A DNA stretch of 9,923 nt, from the NCBI GenBank assembly GCA_049509675.1, contig JBEKZQ010000247.1, positions 1 to 9,923 on the forward strand. The letters run 5' to 3'. Shown here piece after piece: positions 1 through 7,573 of the stretch (position 1 is the stretch's first letter; the number at the start of each line of letters is the position of its first letter). A model generated the notes under the pieces. It was not told where the DNA came from and ran no database searches. It saw only the letters and a program-made list of their open reading frames with translations. The position numbers and the translations under genes were made by a program. The DNA is from JBEKZQ01 sp049509675 (lineage in GTDB: Bacteria > Planctomycetota > Planctomycetia > Pirellulales > Thermoguttaceae).

Positions 1-534
1 ACCCGGTTGGTTGCCTTTCGTCGCCCGCCCCGCAGGGCGGCTGGCGGAGGAACCGACCGGGGCCGCCGGCCCGGCACGTTCGACCTCTTGGGTTTTACCC
101 ATTATTGGGGCCGAACATTGCGGGGTGGGTGGGCGGTGATGCGGAAGACGGCCTCGAAGCGCCTGAGTCGAGCAGTGCGGAGCATTGCTCAATGGTGTCG
201 GAACAACCGGCACTGCCCGGTCCGCGAGCAGCATGCAATCCTGAGTCAGAAGGTGCGCGGACACTACGCGTACTACGGGATCACCAACAACATGCGAATG
301 TTGAAGGCGTTCCTCGTTGCAGTTCAACGAGCCTGGCATCAGTGGCTTAATCGCCGCAACCGCCGGCGCGACATGACCTGGGACCGATTCAACCGGCTGC
401 TGAAGCGCTACGGCCTTCCGTCGCCGCGGATCGTCCACTCGTACGTCAAGCAGCGAAACCATCAATGGAATGGGAATCGCGAGGGGCGCGCGACAATGGA
501 GGTTTCGGCTAGGTCTCAGTCTCACGATGAATGA
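1..534 (+). CDS. ltrA: Group II intron reverse transcriptase/maturase, C-terminal part (5'-truncated by window edge)
   Basis: The reading frame is open from the first base and runs to the stop at 532-534, so only the C-terminal ~177 residues of a protein usually over 400 aa are visible. TRLVAFRR followed by FDLLGFTHYWGR is the end of the reverse transcriptase thumb. RKTASKRL, QKVRGHYAYYGI and WDRFNRLLKRYGLPSPRIVHSY form the group II maturase domain X, which binds the intron RNA and aids splicing. The RT palm with its YADD box would lie outside the window. Homology seems to stop near base 450; the last ~28 residues are not family-like and may read into flanking DNA. There is no frameshift in the visible part. 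I could not recognise an intron domain V hairpin in the next 100 bases, so the element may have lost its 3' end. It converges on a regulator gene that also looks short. LtrA is a family name, not a proven orthologue. Confidence 0.85.
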   Translation, partial: TRLVAFRRPPRRAAGGGTDRGRRPGTFDLLGFTHYWGRTLRGGWAVMRKTASKRLSRAVRSIAQWCRNNRHCPVREQHAILSQKVRGHYAYYGITNNMRMLKAFLVAVQRAWHQWLNRRNRRRDMTWDRFNRLLKRYGLPSPRIVHSYVKQRNHQWNGNREGRATMEVSARSQSHDE

Positions 535-544
535 TGAATCCAGC

Positions 545-1264
545 CTACCCGATTGCACAAGACGTGTTCCGCGGGACGATTGCAGGATTCCCGATCCTCC
601 TCTCCTTGATGGCGGGAATCTCATCGATCTGCTCCGCACGTCGAATCAACCCTATATCGAATTTGTAAATCCGGCGATGCCATGAGGACCGACCAACCAA
701 CTGCCACGTGGCTTCCGATACAACGAGGCGGTGCAGCGTGACCTTGGTTTGGATCGGCCCTCGGGTCTTGGGGCCGGCATGATAGATAATCCGCAACGGG
801 CGCTGGCGGCGAATCGCCATTAGGATGGTACGACAGGTATCTTCCGTTCCTTTGGGCCACGGTATCCGGGAAGGTTGCCTTTCCACGGAACTCAGCAGGC
901 TGGCGGCTTCTGTCCGACAGGCGGCGGATGCCTGGCCGAGCAGTTTTCCCACGGCTCGATCAACAAGACCGCATATTTCCGGAACGCGCAGGAGATCGGA
1001 AACCTGTGCGGCCAGAAGCAGCGCGAGCAATTCTTCGTCGAAAAGCGATTTGGGTGCAAGCCTCGCCGAGGAGTCGATCGTATAGCCTTTTTTTCCGAGG
1101 TCGTAACTCAGGAGGGCCCCGGCATCTCGCAGTAGGCGCAGGTCCCGATGGATCGTCCGACGGCTGACGCCAAAATCGCTGGCAAGTCGCCCGATGTCGT
1201 GTCCGATGCGCGATTGCAGAATGTCAAGCAGTTGCAGGCAGCGGGATAGACGTTCTTGTCGCAT
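545..1264 (-). CDS. HTH/WYL-domain transcriptional regulator (YafY-like), probably C-terminally shortened
   Basis: About 239 aa from the ATG at 1264. The N-terminus is a DeoR-type winged helix: MRQERLSRCLQLLDILQS, then IGRLASDFGVSRRTIHRDL as the recognition region and LRDAGALLSYD as the wing. The C-terminal half is a WYL ligand-sensing domain: RPLRIIYHAG, then TLHRLVVSEATWQLVGRSS and RIYKFDIGLIRRAEQID. The signature Trp-Tyr-Leu reads Trp-Gln-Leu here. The protein ends about 30 residues later with no recognisable WCX extension, which family members of ~310-330 aa usually have. The frame is open up to an ATG at 1477, which would overlap the upstream gene, but those 71 extra residues have no family character, so I chose 1264 (ATG at 1289-1291 is also possible). 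No Shine-Dalgarno was seen. The family usually regulates neighbouring genes in response to a nucleotide or other small ligand; the target is unknown. The stop is 11 bases from the end of the convergent intron ORF. Confidence 0.8.
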   Translation of the reverse strand: MRQERLSRCLQLLDILQSRIGHDIGRLASDFGVSRRTIHRDLRLLRDAGALLSYDLGKKGYTIDSSARLAPKSLFDEELLALLLAAQVSDLLRVPEICGLVDRAVGKLLGQASAACRTEAASLLSSVERQPSRIPWPKGTEDTCRTILMAIRRQRPLRIIYHAGPKTRGPIQTKVTLHRLVVSEATWQLVGRSSWHRRIYKFDIGLIRRAEQIDEIPAIKERRIGNPAIVPRNTSCAIG

Positions 1265-1467
1265 GGTAGACGCGCGGGCGAGGCTTTCCATTGATGATGC
1301 GTTCTGGACGCGGCCCGAGCGACGGAAAGCAATGGCGACCTCGTGTAACTCCGAACCGTAATCGTATGACCCGAAAGTCGCCAGGCGTCTTCTGGGCATC
1401 GAAACGCACACCCAGATGAAACGGGACTCAAGTTGGGGCAGTTCTCCTGAAAACAAAGACCAGGGAC

Positions 1468-3132
1468 TCACGGACATGCAACTGGTTCTGGTACAGCCAA
1501 CGTCACACCACTCCGCACGCGCATGTCTTCACGTACAGGTTCGGCACCCGATAAGTGGTAATGGAAAACCGAGAATCGCTTGGGGTCGATTCCGGCCTCC
1601 TCCCAACTGTAGCCGTAGCTACCGTAGTGCGTGAGGCGAATTCGCGTGTCAGCGAAGATCTTCAGGCCGCATTGTCGCGCGCGTTCGCAGAACGCGTAGT
1701 CTTCGGCCAGATACCAATACCCGTCGCGGTGCGGCGTAACCGATGGCTGGAAGAAAGGAATCATCGGCCTTCCCCAACGATCGTTACACGAGGGGAGGCG
1801 GAGACGACGGCGGATCTCTCCATACGCTTCGCGATGGACCAGGAGGAAGCCCGTTGCAGCGTACAAAATCTCGGCCAGGCCGCCCTCTTGACCGAAGACG
1901 AGTTTTTCCGTGCCGGGCAGGACATGGCAAGCCAGTTCGCGCTGGCCTTTCTTGGGGTAAATGCCGCATGTAATAGGGAGCCGGTGCGAACGCAAACGAT
2001 CGACGTCATCGGGCTGGAAACCGACGTCCGAATCGATCCACATGGTCTCCTCAAATCCATCTGCCAGGGCATCGGTGGCCATCTGGTTTCGGCCCTGGTC
2101 AATTGCCGAGTAGCCCCGCACGCGGCGGACACAATAGCCGCGTCGCTCCAATTCCTGGAGGCCCGATTCGCAGGCCGGTTCGATGTGTCCTCCGACGGGA
2201 ACCAGCACGACACACCGGGAGTTGTCCATTGGCGCCGCTTGGTGTCCTCCGATCGGCGGCCTCGGTTCCGGTTTCGCCTTGTAATGATAGCCCAGCGAGG
2301 AGGCGAGTTCGCCGACTTCCTCTTGAAGTTCAACCCGCGCACTGACAGGGATCTCGTCAAGCGGCGGCGGCCCGTCGTCGGGGTGGATGGCTGCGGCTTC
2401 CTCGGCGATCTCCACTCCCAGGTAGGACCGAATCGTGTCAAACTTGCCCTGCGCGAGGTCCTCATAGTCGACGAGAATCGCATCCAACGCTCTTGCCTGG
2501 TCGAGGAATCCTGACGCGAGTATCCGCCAGTGCCGGGCGAACTCCCGGGTCGTCAGCGGGTGTTCCGGCCAGCGGTTGTACCAAAGCCAACCGGCCGCAA
2601 GACGTGCCGCATAAGATCGGTAGGCGTTGTAGGGATTCCGGACCACGAAGATGATCTTCGCCCGCGGGTACAACCATTTCAGGTACGCGGCATGGTCCGC
2701 GGTCAGCCGTACCTCCTTGATCCCCCATCGCCGGGCGCCGGCCGCTCGTGCCGGCTGGGCGAACATGGCGTCGAAATACTGGAGGTATGCATTGAGCAGG
2801 TGCTCGGGCTGCGGATAAAGGTTGGCGATGGAACTCTCCCGGAGCGTCTTCCGGTCCTGCTCCTGAAAGAAAAACGGCGGTTCTGGCCAGGAATCCGTAA
2901 TGCAGCGGATTGGCTCAGCCAGACTGTCGATCATCCAGGCGTGTCCGTAGGGCTCCCCCCAGATCAGACACTCGGGCATGAGCATCCGTTGAAGCAGCGT
3001 TCCCCCGGATCGCCAGCCAGCGGACAGGATGAAAATCGGCGCGTCTTCGCTGCTGCTGGCGATGTTGGGCCAGCGATCCTGAAAAACCTTGATGCCTTCT
3101 GCAAGCTCACGCCGTTGGTAGAGTTCATTCAT
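1468..3132 (-). CDS. Sulfotransferase-glycosyltransferase fusion protein
   Basis: 554 aa with two domains. Residues ~30-285 resemble a PAPS-dependent sulfotransferase. FILSAGWRSGGTLLQRML (34-51) fits the 5'-phosphosulfate loop. FVVRNPYNAYRSY (162-174) fits the 3'-phosphate-binding motif, with Arg165 and Ser173. VDYEDL (221-226) also fits the family. A Pro-rich joint (~287-301) leads to a GT-A-like glycosyltransferase. Its features are MWIDSDVGFQPDDV (364-377) with the DSD metal/nucleotide-sugar motif, PITCGIYPKKG (386-396), EDYAFCERARQCGL (477-490) and a conserved-looking LTHYGSYGYSW (500-510). Predicted activities are transfer of sulfate from PAPS and of a sugar from an activated donor, in the cytoplasm; acceptors cannot be read from sequence. 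No signal peptide or membrane segment was seen. An in-frame Met302 starts what looks like a complete glycosyltransferase, so internal initiation is conceivable. It follows the NHL surface-protein gene by 81 bases on the same strand. Confidence 0.85.
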   Translation of the reverse strand: MNELYQRRELAEGIKVFQDRWPNIASSSEDAPIFILSAGWRSGGTLLQRMLMPECLIWGEPYGHAWMIDSLAEPIRCITDSWPEPPFFFQEQDRKTLRESSIANLYPQPEHLLNAYLQYFDAMFAQPARAAGARRWGIKEVRLTADHAAYLKWLYPRAKIIFVVRNPYNAYRSYAARLAAGWLWYNRWPEHPLTTREFARHWRILASGFLDQARALDAILVDYEDLAQGKFDTIRSYLGVEIAEEAAAIHPDDGPPPLDEIPVSARVELQEEVGELASSLGYHYKAKPEPRPPIGGHQAAPMDNSRCVVLVPVGGHIEPACESGLQELERRGYCVRRVRGYSAIDQGRNQMATDALADGFEETMWIDSDVGFQPDDVDRLRSHRLPITCGIYPKKGQRELACHVLPGTEKLVFGQEGGLAEILYAATGFLLVHREAYGEIRRRLRLPSCNDRWGRPMIPFFQPSVTPHRDGYWYLAEDYAFCERARQCGLKIFADTRIRLTHYGSYGYSWEEAGIDPKRFSVFHYHLSGAEPVREDMRVRSGVTLAVPEPVACP

Positions 3133-3213
3133 GGCAGCGGTGCCTTGAGTGCGAAACGAAAAGTTGCGTAGAGGATGTTCATGCGGGAGCCACCGGCTAA
3201 ACGTGAAAGGTGT

Positions 3214-5100
3214 CTAAACCACAACCCAGTATTCAGCCTGGTTGGACGCTTGGCCGCATGGATCGGTCGTTTGTGCGGTGGCGGTGCCGCTCTGCAACCC
3301 GGCAAAAATCTCCGTCACGGAGAACGTGCCGTCCGCGCCGACTACCGCCGAATACCCGTACCCAGCGAGCACACCTCCGAAGGAAACCACCATTCCTGCA
3401 ACGCTGTTATCACCATCCGTGACCGTTCCACTAACGGTCCAGCAATCGTACATTTCCTGGCCCACGCCGAAGTCGCTAATCACCGGCGCGTCATTGCTCG
3501 ATTGCGTGCCACTGGCGGTCCCAGATCCGGATCCGCTGCCGGACCCACTGGCCGACCCGGAGCCGGAGCCCGTCGCGCTGCCCGATCCCGAACCGCTACC
3601 GGTGCTCGACCCGCTTGCAGATCCCGACCCGGAGCCGCTGCCGGAGCCCGATCCGCTGCCGCTCGTCGATCCGTTAGCCGACCCGGAGCCGGAGCCCGTC
3701 GCGCTGCCCGATCCCGAACCGCTACCGGTGCTCGACCCACTTGCAGAGCCCGACCCGGAGCCGCTGCCGGAGCCCGATCCGCTACCGGTCGTCGATCCAC
3801 TGGCCGACCCGGAACCGGAGCCTGTCGCGCTGCCCGATCCCGAACCGCTGCCGGTGCTCGACCCAGTTGCCGAGCCCGACCCGGAGCCGCTACTGGAGCC
3901 CGATCCGTTGCCGGTCGTCGGTCCGCTGGCCGACCCGGAGCCGGAGACCTCACGGATGACGTAATTGTCGGCGTCGGCGACGAAGAGATTATCGTTGCCA
4001 TCCACCGCGACGCTCAACGGCTCGTTTAGCAGGGCGCTAGCGGCCGGTCCGCCGTCGCCGCCGTAGCCCCGGGTTCCGCTGCCCGCGACCGTGGTGATCA
4101 GGCCCGTTGCGATATTGACCTCGCGGACAGTGTTGTTGTCGCTGTCGGCGATAAAGAGATTGCCGGAAGCGTCCACTGCAACGCATTGCGGATTGCGTAA
4201 CTGGGCGTTCGTGGGCAGCCCGCCATCGCCACCGTAGCCCCCGGTTCCGTTGCCCGCGACCGTGGTGATCACGCCCCCGGAGACCTCGCGGATGCGCTGA
4301 TTGGCGCTGTCGGCGATGAACAGTCGATCTCCGGCAGCGTCCACCGCGATGCCTGTCGGCCAGGCGAACATCGCGCTAGTGGCCGGTCCGCCATCACCGC
4401 CGAAGCCCGCGGTTCCGTTGCCCGCGACCGTGGTGATTAGGCCCGTTGTGTTAACGACCTCGCGGATGTCGCTGTTGCTGGCGTCGGCAATGAAAAGATC
4501 CCCGGCGGCGTCCAACGCGACATCCGTCGGGTAACTCAATTGCGCACTGGTGGGCAGTCCCCCGTCGCCGCCGTGGCCCGGGTTGCTGTGGTTCCCAGCG
4601 AACGTGGTGATCTTGCCTGATGATAGATCGACCTCGCGGATGACGCTATTGCCGCTGTCGGCAATGTAGAGATGGCCGGAAGCGTCCACCGCGACGCCTC
4701 GCGGGCCGCTTAGCTCGGCGCTTGTGGCCGTTTGGCCGTCGCCGGTGTAGCCCCAGATTCCGTTCCCCGCGACTGTGCTAATGTGGCCCGTGGCGTGATC
4801 GACCTCGCGGACAACATCATTGTAGAAGTCGGCGATGAAGAGATTCCCGGAAGCGTCCACCGCGACGCCCGACGCCCAACAGCTTAACTCGGCGTTCACA
4901 GCCGGTCCGCCATCGCCGCTGTACCCCGCGGTTCCGCTGCCCGCGATTGTGGCGATCGTACCGGCACTCAAGAGCTGCCGTTGTTCGAGCCCTTCGAGGT
5001 GAAATCGCCGGTACTCCAGAAGCGCCGTCCGCCGATGGTTCTTGCGTCGCATGTTCTCACGCCAGCGTCGAAACCAGCCGAGTATTCTTGGTCGGTCCAT
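3214..5100 (-). CDS. NHL-repeat beta-propeller surface protein with LEPRxLL-like leader and Gly/Ser linker
   Basis: 628 aa. Residues 1-33 are very basic (RRWRENMRRKNHRR) and lead to LEGLEQRQLLSAG (~35-47), a variant of the LEPRxLLS motif found near the N-terminus of many planctomycete exported proteins. Six repeats of ~56 aa follow (~48-386), each built on ITTVAGNGTxGYGGDGG, then VAVDASGNLFIADS and IREV. They are NHL repeats and would give a six-bladed beta-propeller, usually a protein- or glycan-binding surface. Residues ~387-530 are an almost pure Gly/Ser/Thr/Ala linker encoded by a 126-bp tandem repeat. The last ~100 residues (APVISDFGVGQ to the end, with SGTVTDGD and GADGTFSV) look like a bacterial Ig-type beta-sandwich with two Cys. 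The start has a strong Shine-Dalgarno. The protein is probably exported. There is no transmembrane anchor or obvious sorting signal at the C-terminus. Its binding partner is unknown. Confidence 0.88.
   Translation of the reverse strand: MDRPRILGWFRRWRENMRRKNHRRTALLEYRRFHLEGLEQRQLLSAGTIATIAGSGTAGYSGDGGPAVNAELSCWASGVAVDASGNLFIADFYNDVVREVDHATGHISTVAGNGIWGYTGDGQTATSAELSGPRGVAVDASGHLYIADSGNSVIREVDLSSGKITTFAGNHSNPGHGGDGGLPTSAQLSYPTDVALDAAGDLFIADASNSDIREVVNTTGLITTVAGNGTAGFGGDGGPATSAMFAWPTGIAVDAAGDRLFIADSANQRIREVSGGVITTVAGNGTGGYGGDGGLPTNAQLRNPQCVAVDASGNLFIADSDNNTVREVNIATGLITTVAGSGTRGYGGDGGPAASALLNEPLSVAVDGNDNLFVADADNYVIREVSGSGSASGPTTGNGSGSSSGSGSGSATGSSTGSGSGSGSATGSGSGSASGSTTGSGSGSGSGSGSGSASGSSTGSGSGSGSATGSGSGSANGSTSGSGSGSGSGSGSGSASGSSTGSGSGSGSATGSGSGSASGSGSGSGSGTASGTQSSNDAPVISDFGVGQEMYDCWTVSGTVTDGDNSVAGMVVSFGGVLAGYGYSAVVGADGTFSVTEIFAGLQSGTATAQTTDPCGQASNQAEYWVVV
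3551..3928 (-). repeat. 126-bp tandem repeat, three copies, encoding the Gly/Ser linker
   Basis: The segment beginning GCCGACCCGG (plus strand) recurs at 3551, 3677, 3803 and 3929, exactly 126 bp (42 codons) apart. This gives three full copies and a short fourth start before unique sequence resumes at about 3947. Copies differ at a few positions, for example GAT/GAG and CTA/CTG. The period is a multiple of three, so gain or loss of a copy would shorten or lengthen the linker without breaking the frame. On the minus strand it encodes SGS, TGSGSG, SATGSG and similar runs. Confidence 0.92.
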
Positions 5101-5106
5101 CGGGAT

Positions 5107-5114
5107 CTTCCTCC
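5107..5114 (-). promoter_or_regulatory. Shine-Dalgarno of the NHL-protein gene
   Basis: On the minus strand GGAGGAAG lies just upstream of the ATG at 5100, with GGAGG ending nine bases before it. It is the strongest ribosome-binding site in the window. It fixes the start so that the basic leader and LEGLEQRQLLS motif are included. Confidence 0.7.
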
Positions 5115-5308
5115 GACTGTAAAGGTCCAGCTTCCGTCACGGCCGGCCATCGCCGGCTCGCACTCATGCCCTCGATGATGAAATTGCGAAGCAGCCGCGA
5201 AAGCGCGCACCTACAGAGAAAAAAACAGAAAAAGATGCCTGCCGACCAGAAATGCCGTCAACTCGGATTATTCATTGCCACGGCAGGTTCGACGCAGAGT
5301 GTTGCATT

Positions 5309-5369
5309 GAAGCCCAACGCGCAAGCGAGAGTAACGTGTTGCTGGGACCTCGCTTGCGATTCGGGCTTC
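5309..5369. repeat. Large imperfect inverted repeat downstream of the kinase gene
   Basis: Arms at 5309-5329 and 5349-5369 match at 18 of 21 positions when one is reverse-complemented. The outer block GAAGCCC and the inner block GCAAGCGAG are perfect, around a 19-base loop. It lies 24 bases past the kinase stop. Neither side carries a clear T-tract, so it is not a textbook intrinsic terminator. It could instead be a dispersed palindromic (REP-like) element, an mRNA-stabilising 3' hairpin or an atypical terminator for the sigma-kinase transcript. Confidence 0.75.
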
Positions 5370-5392
5370 TATGGGGCCATGAATAATCCCGG

Positions 5393-7573
5393 CTACAGCG
5401 GATCGACCAGGTGGTCCGCCCGCGAGGGTCGCACGGCGGGACGCTGTTTCGCCAAGATTTCTTCAATACCCGGGAACCGCTGGAGGACCTCAAACGTGCT
5501 GTTAGTGCGAAACGTTCCAGGATCCAGCCCGAAGTCCAAGGCATTCTCGACGTACCGGGTTGCCAGGGGCAGCAGATCGGCGTCCTTGCGGGCGGCCACG
5601 GCAAAGAGGGCCGCGACGTCCCGATACAGATCGGCCGAGGGCGGACCGATTTCCACGGCGCTTTTCGCGTGACCGATCGCTTCCTTGGGCAGAGGTTTCC
5701 CGGCAATCGCCCGATTCAAGTACACGAGGACCAGATTATGGTGTGCAGACTGAAGATCGCTCTTCTGCCGGATCGCCTGCTTGAGGTACTGCTCCGCCAC
5801 GTCGCCCTGGTTCGTTCGAATGAGCGCGTAACCCAGATTGTTCAAAAGGCCGGGGGAAGAGTACCCTCCCTCCAGCGCCAAGTGGTAGTACTTGATGGCG
5901 GTCTTTGGCTGTTCGAGTCCACTGCAGCAGTAACCCATGCCGGCGTAACAGTTCGGCGTGTGGGTCAACTCGTGTGCCGCACGAAAGTCATCGCAAGCCA
6001 TCGCGTACTGCCGAAGTCGGCACAAGGCGCGGGCACGAGCCCAGAGAGCAGCGGCGTTGCGCGAATCGGATCGTAATGAGTCGGTGAACGAATCGGCGGC
6101 CAGTTGCCACTGGCCCCGTTCGTAGTACGCCAAGCCCTGACGATATTGCCGGACACTATAAGCGGGGATCTGGGCGATCAGGCTGAGGGCGGCCAGCACC
6201 GCCGCCAACACCATGCCCGTCAGTGCGGTGACGAGGCGTCGATGGGTTTGCACCCACCGTTGTCCGCGACGCCAAAGCCGAAGCTCGCAGCGTAACGCCG
6301 CTGCCAATTCGGCCGCCGTTTGGGGCCGCTTGTCCACTTCCGGCGCTAGACACTTCTCCAGCAATTGAGCCACGGAACGAGTGACCTGCGAATTCCGCTT
6401 CTGGACCGGGTCCGGTCCCTCCATCTGACGCGCGCGCAACTGCTTGGCCACTTCCCGGACGGAGCCTTCGACGCTGATTGGCCCAAACGGCAAGGTCCCC
6501 GTCAATAGCTCATAGAGCATGACTCCCAGTGAAAAGAGGTCGGAACGTGGTTCCGGTGCAGGGAGACCTGGCCCATCGCCGTCATCGAGAAACTGGGTAA
6601 GCTGTTCGGGGGCCATATACGGCAGGGTGCCTCCAACCCGATGTGGCGTCAGGACGCCATCTGCCGCCAGGTTGAAGTCCAAGAGCAGCGGCCGGCCGTC
6701 CCGAGGAAGGAGCACGTTCGATGGCTTTAAGTCACGATGACAGATCCCCTGTCGATGCGCATGGTCCAGGGCATCGCAAAGCTGCGCGGCCAAATCGAGT
6801 ACACCGTCCAGGTAGGTGCCCCTATACAGCACCGGATCGGCGCCGCGCGGCTCCGCCGGAACCTCAATCCCGTCGATGCGACAGATCACATCGACGATGC
6901 AACACGCGCGTTGGGGAGGGGTTGCCGTTTCAAATACCCCGTCCAATACGTCGGCCAGCGTCACACGGCCCATGTAGGGCATACAAAAGGCTGCCAGGCC
7001 CGTGATCTCATCCTGCTGGACGGAGTAGACGGGCACGATGTTCGGATGGCGAAGTTTGCCGAGCAGGTTCGCTTCCTCACCCCCACCAGGCGCCAGCTTC
7101 AATGCGACTTCGCGTTTCCCCAGCGCCGATTCCTGGGCCAAATACACCCGTCCAAACGCTCCGCGTCCCAGTTCGGCCGTCAAGAAGAATCCGAGAAAGC
7201 AGTCTCCAACCCGAGGCCAGGGGACAACCCCCTGAACTTCCAGCAGACCGGGTTCGTGTTCCAGCAGGCTGTGAACCTGGATCAAGAGGAAAAGGGATCT
7301 CTGGAGCGTGGGAAACCTCTGAGAGAACCCGCCGGCGCTGAGCCGTTCCCCGGCACGCTGATGCCAACGATATTCCTCGTAGGCCAGATCAAGTACGATC
7401 GATCGATAGCGGTGCAATTCGGGATGCTCGGCAAGAACGGCCGCCAGATCGGCCGGTTGCCCCTGATTCCATTGGCTCTTGATCTCGACCGCAAGCTGAT
7501 CGGCAAGCAACAGACCGCCTGCCATCCGACCATCGGCCGTGGCGGACATCCGGGCGGTACTTCCAGGATCCAT
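5393..7573 (-). CDS. Membrane Ser/Thr protein kinase with C-terminal TPR domain
   Basis: 726 aa from the ATG at 7573, which overlaps the sigma-factor stop (TGATG); the frame is open further upstream but only as shadow of that gene. Residues ~1-125 are a planctomycete-type N-terminal region. The kinase domain spans ~130-430: glycine loop LGRGAFGRVYLAQ (135-147), catalytic Lys in VALKLA (Lys159), likely alpha-C Glu in EEANLLGKLRHPNIV, HRDLKPSNV with Asp281, LLDFNLA with Asp299 (DFN, not DFG), GGTLPYMAPEQ, and DLFSLGVMLYELLTG. About 40 extra residues sit between the hinge and HRDLK. One hydrophobic helix (~447-468, VTALTGMVLAAVLAALSLIA) crosses the membrane. The rest (~475-650) is four or five TPR units, for example GLAYYERGQWQLAADSF and LLNNLGYALIRTNQGDVAEQYLKQA, for protein binding, probably outside the cytoplasm. 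Coupling to an ECF sigma gene suggests it controls that sigma factor or acts with it. All main catalytic residues are present, so it is probably active. Confidence 0.92.
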   Translation of the reverse strand: MDPGSTARMSATADGRMAGGLLLADQLAVEIKSQWNQGQPADLAAVLAEHPELHRYRSIVLDLAYEEYRWHQRAGERLSAGGFSQRFPTLQRSLFLLIQVHSLLEHEPGLLEVQGVVPWPRVGDCFLGFFLTAELGRGAFGRVYLAQESALGKREVALKLAPGGGEEANLLGKLRHPNIVPVYSVQQDEITGLAAFCMPYMGRVTLADVLDGVFETATPPQRACCIVDVICRIDGIEVPAEPRGADPVLYRGTYLDGVLDLAAQLCDALDHAHRQGICHRDLKPSNVLLPRDGRPLLLDFNLAADGVLTPHRVGGTLPYMAPEQLTQFLDDGDGPGLPAPEPRSDLFSLGVMLYELLTGTLPFGPISVEGSVREVAKQLRARQMEGPDPVQKRNSQVTRSVAQLLEKCLAPEVDKRPQTAAELAAALRCELRLWRRGQRWVQTHRRLVTALTGMVLAAVLAALSLIAQIPAYSVRQYRQGLAYYERGQWQLAADSFTDSLRSDSRNAAALWARARALCRLRQYAMACDDFRAAHELTHTPNCYAGMGYCCSGLEQPKTAIKYYHLALEGGYSSPGLLNNLGYALIRTNQGDVAEQYLKQAIRQKSDLQSAHHNLVLVYLNRAIAGKPLPKEAIGHAKSAVEIGPPSADLYRDVAALFAVAARKDADLLPLATRYVENALDFGLDPGTFRTNSTFEVLQRFPGIEEILAKQRPAVRPSRADHLVDPL

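Larger units (their letters stand above)
5101..5392. other. Intergenic region between kinase and NHL-protein genes
   Basis: 292 bases without a supported gene. It holds the inverted repeat at 5309-5369 close to the kinase stop, an A-rich patch at 5217-5235 (T-rich on the minus strand), and the Shine-Dalgarno of the NHL gene. A TTGACG hexamer on the minus strand (5256-5261) could be a -35 element, but there is no good -10 at the right spacing, so I do not call a promoter. It is unclear whether the NHL gene is transcribed with the kinase or separately. Confidence 0.6.

Noticed and set aside
454..507. CGAAACC/GGTTTCG inverted repeat after the maturase as a possible intron domain V
   Set aside because: Only 7 bp, a 40-base loop, and none of the conserved AGC triad or GNRA-like loop expected of domain V.
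1265..1477. 71-residue N-terminal extension of the WYL regulator
   Set aside because: It would overlap the upstream stop, has no family character, and the helix-turn-helix begins naturally at MRQERLSRC.
1555..2514. 319-aa plus-strand open frame
   Set aside because: It is fully antisense to the sulfotransferase-glycosyltransferase, which has clear motifs on the minus strand. The product has no recognisable domain.
3175..4029. Long plus-strand frames (3175-4029 and 3242-3964) encoding Arg/Ala/Gly-rich or Pro/Asp/Glu-rich repeats
   Set aside because: They are antisense to the Gly/Ser linker of the NHL protein. The 126-bp repeat lacks stops in several frames, so the open frames are a by-product of composition.
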